Source of the DNA: JBCDJG01 sp038748065
GTDB taxonomy: Bacteria; Pseudomonadota; Gammaproteobacteria; Pseudomonadales; Halieaceae
DNA length: 36,230 nucleotides
Assembly (NCBI GenBank): GCA_038748065.1
Contig: JBCDJG010000051.1
Span: 1 to 36,230 of the forward strand
Direction of reading: 5' to 3'
Positions 25,200-32,146 of the stretch are shown here, piece after piece. The number at the start of each line of letters is the position of its first letter. Position 1 is the first letter of the stretch. The translations under genes were made by a program, and so were the position numbers. A model generated the notes under the pieces. The model did no database searches. It was not told the origin of the DNA and worked only from the letters and a program-made list of their open reading frames with translations.

Positions 25200-26081
25200 A
25201 TGGACAAATCCAATATCAAAAGGCTGGGCCTGTGGAGCTGGCTGGACAGTTATACCTACCGCGAGTGTATTGCCCTCGCACAGCGGCTGGAGAGCCTCGG
25301 CTACGGCGCCCTCTGGATTCCGGAAGCCGTCGGCCGTGACCCCTTTGTCACGCTTTCTGTTATCGCGCCTGAAACCGACCAACTGCTGCTCGCCACCGGC
25401 ATCGCCAATCTCTACGCCCGCGATGCCATGGCCATGAAAGCGGCACGTAACGCCCTCGACGAGTTGAGCGGCGGCCGCCTGTTGCTGGGGATTGGTGTCT
25501 CCCACGCTGAGATGGTAGACGGCCTGCGCCAGCACGAATACAGCAAGCCCCTGACCACAATGCGCCATTATCTCGAGCGACTGGAACAGGCCATGTACCT
25601 CGGCCCGCCACCGGAGAAACAGGGCATGCTGCTGCTGGCCGCACTCCGCGAAAAGATGCTCGGGCTGGCCGGCAGCGCAGCCGACGGTGCGCACCCCTAC
25701 TTTGTAACGCCAGAGCACACGGCTCGCGCGCGAGAAATCATGGGGCCGGACAAGTTTCTCGCACCCGAGCAGAAGGTACTGCTGGAGAAAGACCCGTCGA
25801 CCGCGAGGGAGGCTGCACGGAAGCACATGTCGGTCTATCTGGGATTACCCAACTACCGCAATAACCTGCTAACCCTCGGCTTCACTGAGAGCGACTTCGA
25901 CGGCGGAGGCAGTGACCGGCTGGTAGATGCCATTGTTGCCTGGGGCGATGAAACTGAGCTTATGAAGCGCGTTGAGGCACACTGGGCGAACGGTGCCGAT
26001 CACGTCTGCATTCAAGCCCTGCGCCCGGACGGCGAAAACGGGTTTGACCAAACGACAGTTGACGCACTAGCGCCGGGATAA
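25200..26081 (+). CDS. LLM-class F420/flavin-dependent oxidoreductase
   Basis: A 293-residue luciferase-like TIM-barrel enzyme. Motifs include LGLWSWLDSYTYRECIALAQRLESLGYGALWIPEAVGRDPFVTLSVIAPETDQLLLATGIANLYARDAMAMKAARNALDELSGGRLLLGIGVSH, and later GSAADGAHPYFVTPEHTARAREIMG. It looks like the TIGR03620-type F420-dependent subgroup common in actinobacteria. The ATG at 25200 follows GCGAGG at about 9 bases; longer in-frame starts lack homology. It diverges from the DUF385 gene (206 bp between starts) and converges on the sulfatase gene, the stops 11 bases apart. Substrate unknown. Confidence 0.87.
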   Translation: MDKSNIKRLGLWSWLDSYTYRECIALAQRLESLGYGALWIPEAVGRDPFVTLSVIAPETDQLLLATGIANLYARDAMAMKAARNALDELSGGRLLLGIGVSHAEMVDGLRQHEYSKPLTTMRHYLERLEQAMYLGPPPEKQGMLLLAALREKMLGLAGSAADGAHPYFVTPEHTARAREIMGPDKFLAPEQKVLLEKDPSTAREAARKHMSVYLGLPNYRNNLLTLGFTESDFDGGGSDRLVDAIVAWGDETELMKRVEAHWANGADHVCIQALRPDGENGFDQTTVDALAPG

Positions 26082-26092
26082 GCGCCCTTGTG

Positions 26093-27487
26093 TTACTCGC
26101 TTCGCCCTAGAATCGCCTCGACCAGTGGGACGATGATATTCACTTCCTCATAGGGGTCCAGCGCCAGCCAATAAGCTGACAGATCGTTGAGCCCCTGCTC
26201 TCGCGTACGGTCATAGTCGACCACTTTTATGCCATTGCGGAGCCGTGCTTGCCCCTTGCCGAGGAAAATTTTTACATCGCGCCCTTCACGCGCCCGGGAT
26301 AGGGGCAGGCCTTCAAACTGCGCAAACCGTGGCAAGCCTGCGAGCTCCAACACCGTGGGCGCAATATCCAGAAGACTCACTGGCTGGCTCTCATCACCCA
26401 CCGGATATTGTGCGTTGCCCGGCGAACTGATCAGCAAGGGCACTCGCACTGCGGCCTCCCAGAAGGTCTGCTTGCGCCAGTGAAACTTGTCTCCGAGGTG
26501 ATAGCCGTGGTCCGACCAGAGCAGGATATCGGTATTCTCGGCGTAGGGGCTTCTCTGGAGTGCCTCGATGACTTCACCGAGCATTGCATCTGTGTGCGTT
26601 ACGCTCGCCAGATAGGCCTGCGTATACTCGGCGGCCTTGCCTGCCGCTTCCACTCTGTCGTATTGAGCCACACCATCAATGATTGGACTGGCCGCCAATT
26701 CCCGCGCGCCGACGGGTTCATCATCCAAATCCCGCGGTGATGACTTCTGCGCCACTACCTCCTCCAGCGGGTAGAAATCGTAGGCCCACTGTGGGACCCG
26801 CCAGGGCAAGTGCGGCTGATAGAACCCAAGCGCCAGAAAAAAGGGCTCGCTGGATGCGTAGTCGCGGATGAACGCCGCGCCCCAGTCAGCAACGGCCTGG
26901 TCCGGGTGGACCGTGGCCGGGTCCAGAACTTGCGGAACAATAAAGGTATCGTCCGGCCCGGGCTCGAAAGCATTAAAGAGTTCGGCAATCCGGGTTTCAG
27001 GGCCGACTTCCTGCCACCGGTCTGGCAGCTGCTGGTGAAACACCTTGCCAGCCGCAGCGGTGTAATAGCCATGACCCCGTAAGACCTCAGGCAAGGACAG
27101 GATATCGGCGTTACCGTAAATGGCGCGAAACTCGGCACTGTTCACACCGGGCGAGCTGCTCGAAAACAGCCCGACGCCGTGGGTCGCCGGGCTCAAGCCC
27201 AGCATGACGCTGGTTCGAGAGCCAAGGCAGCTTGGCAAGGTCGTGTAAGCCCTCAGGTATCGGGTGGATGCATTCGCCAGTGCATCAATATTCGGCGTGA
27301 ATATGGCGCCTTCATATTGGCCGCTGTAGCCTGTCCAGTCGCGCAGATCATCGATCGCGATAAACAGTAGATTACGGCCAGTAGGCTCCGAGGTCGCTTG
27401 CGCGCTGATTAGCAGGCTCATTGCCAGCAGAACAAGCAAGGCTGCACGAGCTGCCACCGTTGGGGGAGCCTGGCGCTCGCCGAGCAT
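26093..27487 (-). CDS. Secreted sulfatase, iduronate-2-sulfatase-like
   Basis: A 464-residue alkaline-phosphatase-superfamily sulfatase. After a charged start, AALLVLLAMSLLISAQA forms a signal peptide. Metal ligands lie in FIAIDDLRDW (D46, D47) and LLWSDHGYHLGDKFHWRKQTFWEAAVRVP. PHLPWRVPQWAYDFYP is typical of the iduronate-2-sulfatase group, which removes 2-O-sulfate from uronate-containing glycans. The formylglycine motif is unusual: C87-L-G-S-R91 instead of C-x-P/A-x-R. The ATG at 27487 is favoured; a TTG at 27535 would add 16 residues. No sulfatase-maturating enzyme gene is in the window. A hexamer repeat lies upstream. It may process sulfated polysaccharides from algae or from the host's own capsule. 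Confidence 0.87.
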   Translation of the reverse strand: MLGERQAPPTVAARAALLVLLAMSLLISAQATSEPTGRNLLFIAIDDLRDWTGYSGQYEGAIFTPNIDALANASTRYLRAYTTLPSCLGSRTSVMLGLSPATHGVGLFSSSSPGVNSAEFRAIYGNADILSLPEVLRGHGYYTAAAGKVFHQQLPDRWQEVGPETRIAELFNAFEPGPDDTFIVPQVLDPATVHPDQAVADWGAAFIRDYASSEPFFLALGFYQPHLPWRVPQWAYDFYPLEEVVAQKSSPRDLDDEPVGARELAASPIIDGVAQYDRVEAAGKAAEYTQAYLASVTHTDAMLGEVIEALQRSPYAENTDILLWSDHGYHLGDKFHWRKQTFWEAAVRVPLLISSPGNAQYPVGDESQPVSLLDIAPTVLELAGLPRFAQFEGLPLSRAREGRDVKIFLGKGQARLRNGIKVVDYDRTREQGLNDLSAYWLALDPYEEVNIIVPLVEAILGRSE

Positions 27488-27547
27488 GGCAACGCTTGCT
27501 TCTTCCGGCTTGATGCTGCGCCTGGCGGTTTTCAAATGTGATTCCCT

Positions 27548-27589
27548 GTCTTTGTGTTTGTCTTTATGTTTGAGTTTGTCTTTTTCTTT
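27548..27589. repeat. Degenerate hexanucleotide tandem repeat upstream of the sulfatase
   Basis: Seven consecutive 6-bp units start at 27548, 27554, 27560, 27566, 27572, 27578 and 27584. All end in TTT, and GTCTTT is the commonest form (three exact copies). On the minus strand this is an AAAGAC-type purine-rich tract about 60-100 bases before the sulfatase ATG, probably in its leader. The sulfatase reading frame stays open through the repeat, giving alternating lysine codons, up to a TAG just beyond, but no start codon lies there. Confidence 0.7.
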
Positions 27590-27620
27590 GTCTCGGGCAG
27601 GCTACATTGCACCAGTAAAG

Positions 27621-27648
27621 CCAGCGCCTGACAATCCTGGCGCTCTGG
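27621..27648 (+). other. Hairpin in the leader of the DUF900 gene
   Basis: AGCGCC at 27623-27628 pairs with GGCGCT at 27639-27644 around a 10-base loop, and two more C-G pairs form after a 2-base bulge. No T-run follows on the plus strand, so it is not a standard terminator. It lies between the hexamer repeat and a predicted leader peptide. Confidence 0.3.
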
Positions 27649-27692
27649 CGGGCCAAACGCACAAGCCCCGTGCTGGCCGCAGGAGAACTGTC

Positions 27693-27734
27693 ATGCCAGC
27701 GGGCTTGAATTTTCCCGGACTCAGGCTTAACTGA
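27693..27734 (+). CDS. Possible 13-residue leader peptide (upstream ORF)
   Basis: The reading frame MPAGLNFPGLRLN starts at an ATG with a strong AGGAGA about 6 bases upstream, the best ribosome-binding site in this stretch. Its TGA stop overlaps an ATG (27734) in an ATGA arrangement. That ATG opens the longer version of the DUF900 frame. A perfect 10-bp palindrome AGACGCGTCT follows at 27737-27746. This could be a translated leader that couples or regulates expression of the hydrolase, or simply chance. There is no homology evidence. Confidence 0.3.
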   Translation: MPAGLNFPGLRLN

Positions 27735-27781
27735 TGAGACGCGTCTTGCGATGCGCAGAAACCTGCCGGGGAACCTTGCTT

Positions 27782-28858
27782 ATGTTTGTGATCACTAACC
27801 GCGTCATCGATAACAGTGCTTCAGGCTTGGATAAGTTTGGAAAGCATCCAAACCCGTCGGGACCAAACGAGCTAAGGCTGCTGAAAGTGACAGGCACAAA
27901 CAGGGTTGAAGAGCTTGCCGACACACTTAAGCCGGAAGAGGTAGAGAAGCTCGCCAAGAAATACAGCCTCGACATCAACACCGCAGACCCTTGGTATCAG
28001 AGCCTGAAAGTCGCCTGTGAGCTGTTTGACCGCTCGCGGCGAGAGGCAAAGCCAGTCGTGCTGTATGTACATGGCTACAACAATGATGTGGGCGATATCC
28101 TGAAGAGTGCACGAGACATCGAAAAGCTCTTCAAGGTCATCGTTGTCCCCTTCAGCTGGCCTGCCAATGGCGGCGGCGCGGTCTCGGGTACTGCGGCTTA
28201 TTTGAGCGACAAAGACGACGCCCGGGCCTCCTCGACAGCGCTGCACCGAGTCGTCGATAAATTGGATCAGTACCATCGCCTGCTGGTTAAGGGCATGCGG
28301 TCCAGGGCATGGAAGCTGGCGATTCTTCAGCACCCAGAGAACATCGAGGCAGCAAAAGAGGTGTTTGATCAGAAAATGTCGGCGGACTGTAGCAGCCGCG
28401 TTTCACTCCTGTGCCACAGCATGGGCAACTACGTCATGAAGCATGCCAGCCTGCCCTCCAACAGCGCGCTGCGACGACTGGTTTTTGACAACATCCTGAT
28501 GGTTGCCGCAGACGTCAACAACCCGGGCCACGCTGGCTGGGTTGAAAACCTACCTGCCCGCAACCGACTCTATGTTTTTATTAACGAAGAAGACTTCGCC
28601 CTGAAGTGGTCTCGACGCAAACCCGGTGAAGAACAGCTTGCCCGGCTGGGACATCATCTGAAGGGCCTGGACGCCGCGAACGCTTACTATATCGATGTCT
28701 CTCGGAACCGAGGCGTGGGCAACTCTCACGCCTACTTCAAGGGTGACCCCATCCGCGCCAATGCTACGCTGAAACGCGTGTTTCAGCGCGCCTTCGAGGG
28801 CGATGACGCAGACAAACAACTGACCTACTACCCCGACGCAAACGTTTATCGCACCTAG
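27782..28858 (+). CDS. DUF900-type alpha/beta hydrolase
   Basis: A 358-residue alpha/beta hydrolase of the DUF900 group. It begins MFVITNRVID and carries the oxyanion strand VVLYVHGYNND (HGYNN at about 97-101), VVPFSWPANGGG, and the nucleophile elbow LLCHSMGNYVM with serine near 213. The substrate is unknown; family members are putative esterases or lipases. No signal peptide is present. The ATG at 27782 follows GGGGAA at about 8 bases and matches the usual family N-terminus. An alternative start at 27734 would add 16 residues and be coupled to the leader peptide. It diverges from the sulfatase gene. Confidence 0.83.
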   Translation: MFVITNRVIDNSASGLDKFGKHPNPSGPNELRLLKVTGTNRVEELADTLKPEEVEKLAKKYSLDINTADPWYQSLKVACELFDRSRREAKPVVLYVHGYNNDVGDILKSARDIEKLFKVIVVPFSWPANGGGAVSGTAAYLSDKDDARASSTALHRVVDKLDQYHRLLVKGMRSRAWKLAILQHPENIEAAKEVFDQKMSADCSSRVSLLCHSMGNYVMKHASLPSNSALRRLVFDNILMVAADVNNPGHAGWVENLPARNRLYVFINEEDFALKWSRRKPGEEQLARLGHHLKGLDAANAYYIDVSRNRGVGNSHAYFKGDPIRANATLKRVFQRAFEGDDADKQLTYYPDANVYRT

Positions 28859-28896
28859 CACAGGGCTCGACGCTTAGATGTTCAGCTGATGGACAA

Positions 28897-29283
28897 TCAC
28901 GAAAGCACCGGCGGGTGATAAGCCATATAGAGCCACATGCCGATTACCGCGACAAAATTCAAGGTGAATACCAGCCCGCGCAAGCGGATGTTGGTGGTGA
29001 ATATCTGCACTGCACTGTGCAATACACGACCCACTACAAACAGCCATGCAAGGGAGATCAGTATGGTATTGCCGCCCATGCCGAGGAAAATTGCCAGCAA
29101 ACATGCCACGTAGAAAAACAGGGGCCACTCAAACTGATTGGACAGGTTTGCGCTGACTCTGGGTTCGATGTTCGCCAAGGGGTTCGTGCCGTCTTTAGCA
29201 GCTCCCAGATTCCAAACGGCTGGTTCCCACGCCCATGTAATCGCGGCATGAAGCAACTTGGTGAGCGCATCATGCGCCAACAT
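28897..29283 (-). CDS. MAPEG family membrane protein
   Basis: A 128-residue integral membrane protein of the MAPEG type (glutathione S-transferase/eicosanoid-like fold). The core SANLSNQFEWPLFFYVACLLAIFLGMGG, then LAWLFVVGRVLHSAVQIFTTN and RGLVFTLNFVAVIGMWLYM, forms three to four membrane helices with the conserved N-x-x-E and R-x-L-H residues. The N-terminal ~40 residues do not look like the usual first MAPEG helix. The gene begins exactly where a truncated TonB receptor frame of the opposite strand starts to look genuine. The 5' end may therefore have been replaced or shortened by recombination. An in-frame GTG at 29316 is an alternative start. Confidence 0.75.
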   Translation of the reverse strand: MLAHDALTKLLHAAITWAWEPAVWNLGAAKDGTNPLANIEPRVSANLSNQFEWPLFFYVACLLAIFLGMGGNTILISLAWLFVVGRVLHSAVQIFTTNIRLRGLVFTLNFVAVIGMWLYMAYHPPVLS

Positions 29284-29302
29284 CGTGCTGTTTCCGGCAA
29301 CG

Positions 29303-29671
29303 GTCAATCTGTACACCGGTAGCGGCTACTCTGCCGACTTCCATATCGACTATCGCTACCAGTCAAGGGTGTACGGCGGATCGACCGCAGGACGCGATGT
29401 GCCCGGCCGCGAGAGTCTCGAAATCCCCTCCTACGACACCGTTAACGCCAGACTGGCCTTCGGCTATGAGTTTGCGCGCGGCGATTATCTGGAAATTGCC
29501 CTCTGGGTCCGCAACATCTTCGATGAGGAATACCAGCAGCAGGTAATTGGCCAGGGCAGCGTGGCGCCCACGCAAAATGCGCTGGGCGAAGTGATTTATG
29601 GCTACGAGCAGCAGGTATCAGTGTGGGCGGAGCCGGCACGCTACGGAATCGACTTGAATTATGTATTTTGA
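29303..29671 (+). pseudogene. 3' remnant of a TonB-dependent receptor
   Basis: About 122 codons encode the C-terminal strands of an outer-membrane TonB-dependent receptor. Visible parts are YSADFHIDYRYQSRVYGGSTAGRDVPG, SYDTVNARLAFGYEFARGDYLEIALWVRNIFDEEYQQQ (the typical V-x-N-L/I-F-D-E-x-Y motif of the last strands), and the terminal YGIDLNYVF ending in phenylalanine. The plug domain and most of the barrel, about 600 residues or more, are missing upstream, where the MAPEG gene lies on the other strand. The fragment has no start signal and is a deletion or rearrangement relic. Confidence 0.8.
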
Positions 29672-29778
29672 GGAGCGTGTCACTAAACTACTACATATAG
29701 CTCCTCTGGGCTATGTAAAAAGACCAGCCGAATCAATATCATCATTATTCCAGACTGACACCCAGCTTTTCCCTGTTT

Positions 29779-30759
29779 ATGAAAATTCTGGTCGTAGGCG
29801 GCGCCGGCTACATAGGCTCTCACATGGTCAAAATGCTGCATCTAGGGGGCTACGAGGTCGTCACCTTGGACGATCTGTCTACCGGATACCGCGATGCCGT
29901 AAAATATGGCGAATTCATTGAGGGAGACATTGCTGACTCGGTCCTCCTCGATGGACTATTCAAGACCGTTAAATTTGATGCGGTTATGCATTTCGCCTCA
30001 TTTATCGAAGTCGGCGAATCGGTCCTGAACCCCGCCAAATACTACGAGAACAATTTCGTAAATACGCTTAGTCTTTTGGACGCAATGGTACGTGGTGGTG
30101 TAAAGAACTTTATATTTTCTTCGACAGCAGCAATTTTCGGCGAGCCTGAATATACGCCAATAGACGAACAACATCCTAAAAATCCGATCAGCCCCTATGG
30201 GCGCTCAAAGTGGATGGTGGAACAGGTTTTGGAGGACTACGATAAAGCTTACGGACTCAAGTCGATTTGCTTGCGCTATTTCAACGCGGCAGGCGCCGAT
30301 CCTGACGGTGAACTAGGCGAACGCCATCAACCCGAAAGCCACTTGATACCACTGGTGTTACAAGCCGCATCCGGTCGCAGGCGTAGCATTTCTGTTTTTG
30401 GATCAGACTACGATACGAAGGATGGCTCTTGTGTCAGAGACTACATCCACGTTGTAGATCTGTGTAGCGCTCACTTATGTGCTTTGGACAAGCTTATTTC
30501 TGGCTCTGATAGCGGGCGATACAACTTAGGTAATGGGACAGGTTTCTCTGTCCTAGAGGTGATTGATACAGCAGAGACGATCAGTGGAAAAGAGATTAGT
30601 AGAGGCTATTCTGAGAGACGCGAAGGCGACGCCGCCATTTTAGTGGCAAACGCGGAACTGGCAAGGGCTGAGCTTGGATGGAAAACTCAGTTCGATAGTC
30701 TTGACGTAATAATCGAACACGCCTGTGTCTGGGAGTTTAACTTCCTACTTGGCCATTAA
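29779..30759 (+). CDS. galE: UDP-glucose 4-epimerase
   Basis: A 326-residue extended short-chain dehydrogenase interconverting UDP-glucose and UDP-galactose. The NAD motif GGAGYIGS (7-14), DDLSTGYRDAV, FSSTAAIFGEP, the catalytic SPYGRSKWMVE (Y-x-x-x-K), and RYFNAAGADPDGELGERH are typical of bacterial GalE. SCVRDYIHVVDLC is also conserved. No strong ribosome-binding site precedes the ATG. The gene uses visibly more A/T-ending codons than the genes downstream of 31180, as if acquired separately. It starts a surface-polysaccharide locus. Confidence 0.94.
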   Translation: MKILVVGGAGYIGSHMVKMLHLGGYEVVTLDDLSTGYRDAVKYGEFIEGDIADSVLLDGLFKTVKFDAVMHFASFIEVGESVLNPAKYYENNFVNTLSLLDAMVRGGVKNFIFSSTAAIFGEPEYTPIDEQHPKNPISPYGRSKWMVEQVLEDYDKAYGLKSICLRYFNAAGADPDGELGERHQPESHLIPLVLQAASGRRRSISVFGSDYDTKDGSCVRDYIHVVDLCSAHLCALDKLISGSDSGRYNLGNGTGFSVLEVIDTAETISGKEISRGYSERREGDAAILVANAELARAELGWKTQFDSLDVIIEHACVWEFNFLLGH

Positions 30760-31181
30760 AGCAATTAGAGTAAGTTGCGTATGACAGTCAATCTACAACC
30801 TTCAATTCTATCGTTTGGTAAAAACACGAAATGCTAGGAGCTTCTGTTTCGGCTCACTGATGATGCGCTCTTTACTGTAAGCTACGACGGATGCATGGAT
30901 TACATTACTTTTAGGACGCCAATAGCCGGAAATGAAGACCGTGCAGTTTCTCTGCTTGAGCTCTCGCCTATGACAGATGCTTTATGTTCAAGACATTTTG
31001 CGGACTGTAACGTCGCTACCCGAGAAGATCATGGATCTTGTGTCACAAAGACCGATGGCTCAGGTTCGATTTCGTTATTTGTTTCAAGCCAAGTGGATTT
31101 TGAGACTGTTTGCTTCCGGCGATCTGAGTGCAGTCCGTTGAGGGCCAGTCGAACTAACACGCCAAGCACATTCTCTTCCCC
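30760..31181. other. AT-rich stretch of 422 bases without a convincing gene
   Basis: No recognisable protein, RNA gene, terminator or JUMPstart-like element was found. A short plus-strand frame (30895-31203) has no ribosome-binding site and runs into the GDP-fucose synthase gene in another frame. A minus-strand frame covers the second half but is continuous with the mirror of that gene. Base composition changes from AT-rich, like galE, to GC-rich just before 31180. This may be a decayed gene or the scar of an insertion, and may contain the promoter of the following operon. Confidence 0.5.
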
Positions 31182-32144
31182 ATGCCCAAACGTATCTACG
31201 TAGCCGGCCACCGTGGCATGGTGGGCTCCGCTATCGTGCGGCAGTTGGCCGCCCTGCCAGATAACGAGTTGGTCACCCGAACCCACGCGGAACTGGACCT
31301 GACCAACCAGCAGGCGGTGGCCGACTTCTTCGCCGGCGAGCCCATCGACGAGGTGTACCTGTGCGCCGCCAAGGTTGGTGGCATCCACGCCAACGACACC
31401 TACCCCGCCGAGTTTATCTACGACAACCTGATGCTTGAGGCCAATGTCATCCACCAGGCCTATGTTCACGGCGTAAAGCGCCTGCTGTTTTTGGGCAGCT
31501 CCTGCATCTACCCCCGCTTGGCCGAACAGCCCATGCGCGAGGACGCCCTGCTCACCGGCACGCTGGAGCCCACGAACGAGCCCTACGCCCTGGCCAAGGT
31601 CGCAGGCATCAAGCTGTGCGAAAGCTACAACCGCCAGTACGGCACCGACTACCGCAGCGTCATGCCCACCAATCTCTTTGGCCCCGGCGATAACTTCCAT
31701 CCGGAAAACAGCCACGTGATCCCCGCCCTGCTGCGCCGCTTTCATCAGGCCAAGCTGGCCGGGAGCCCCAGCGTGACCAACTGGGGCAGCGGCAGCGCCC
31801 TGCGGGAATTCCTGCACGTGGATGATATGGCCACCGCCGGCGTGCACGTGATGAATCTGCCACGCGAGGACTACGAGCGCGTAACCGAACCGCGCCTCAG
31901 CCATATCAACGTGGGCACCGGCACAGATTGCTCGATACAAGCGCTGGTGGAGACCGTGGCCCAAGTCACCGGCTACGAAGGTGACATCGCCTGGGATGTC
32001 AGCAAGCCCGACGGCGCCCCCAGAAAACTGATGGACTCCAGCAAGTTACGAGCCCTGGGCTGGGCCCCGGAATACACGCTCGAATCCGGCTTACGCGATG
32101 CCTACGCCTGGTTCGTAAACCATCAATCGGAAGCAAGAAGCTAA
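31182..32144 (+). CDS. fcl: GDP-L-fucose synthase
   Basis: A 320-residue NADPH-dependent epimerase/reductase that turns GDP-4-keto-6-deoxymannose into GDP-L-fucose. The nucleotide motif GHRGMVGSAIVRQL, CAAKVGGIHANDTYPAEFIYDNLMLEANVIHQA, FLGSSCIYPRLAEQPMREDALLTG, and YALAKVAGIKLCESYNRQYGTDYRSVMPTNLFGPGDNFHPENSHVIPALLRRFH are all diagnostic. Length is normal. It is 2 bases upstream of gmd. The Shine-Dalgarno is poor, but the start matches the family. Confidence 0.96.
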   Translation: MPKRIYVAGHRGMVGSAIVRQLAALPDNELVTRTHAELDLTNQQAVADFFAGEPIDEVYLCAAKVGGIHANDTYPAEFIYDNLMLEANVIHQAYVHGVKRLLFLGSSCIYPRLAEQPMREDALLTGTLEPTNEPYALAKVAGIKLCESYNRQYGTDYRSVMPTNLFGPGDNFHPENSHVIPALLRRFHQAKLAGSPSVTNWGSGSALREFLHVDDMATAGVHVMNLPREDYERVTEPRLSHINVGTGTDCSIQALVETVAQVTGYEGDIAWDVSKPDGAPRKLMDSSKLRALGWAPEYTLESGLRDAYAWFVNHQSEARS

Positions 32145-32146
32145 AC

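Noticed and set aside
25080..25826. Minus-strand open frame of 248 codons
   Set aside because: It is antisense to the LLM gene at 25200-26081 and has no domain.
27486..27734. Plus-strand frame of 82 codons across the hexamer repeat
   Set aside because: Its Ser-Leu/Cys-Leu run is produced by the repeat itself, and the first part is antisense to the sulfatase start. Only the last 13 codons have a good ribosome-binding site.
29695..29725. Weak hairpin upstream of galE
   Set aside because: The stem needs a G-T wobble, is AT-rich, and is followed by A residues rather than T, so it does not fit a terminator on either strand.
30895..31203. Plus-strand frame of 102 codons in the gap before fcl
   Set aside because: There is no ribosome-binding site or similarity, its composition is unlike a protein, and it runs into fcl in a different frame; it was kept only as an unexplained gap.
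31029..31964. Minus-strand open frame of 311 codons
   Set aside because: It mirrors the GDP-fucose synthase gene in a GC-rich segment; its translation is rich in Gly/Val/His without any domain.
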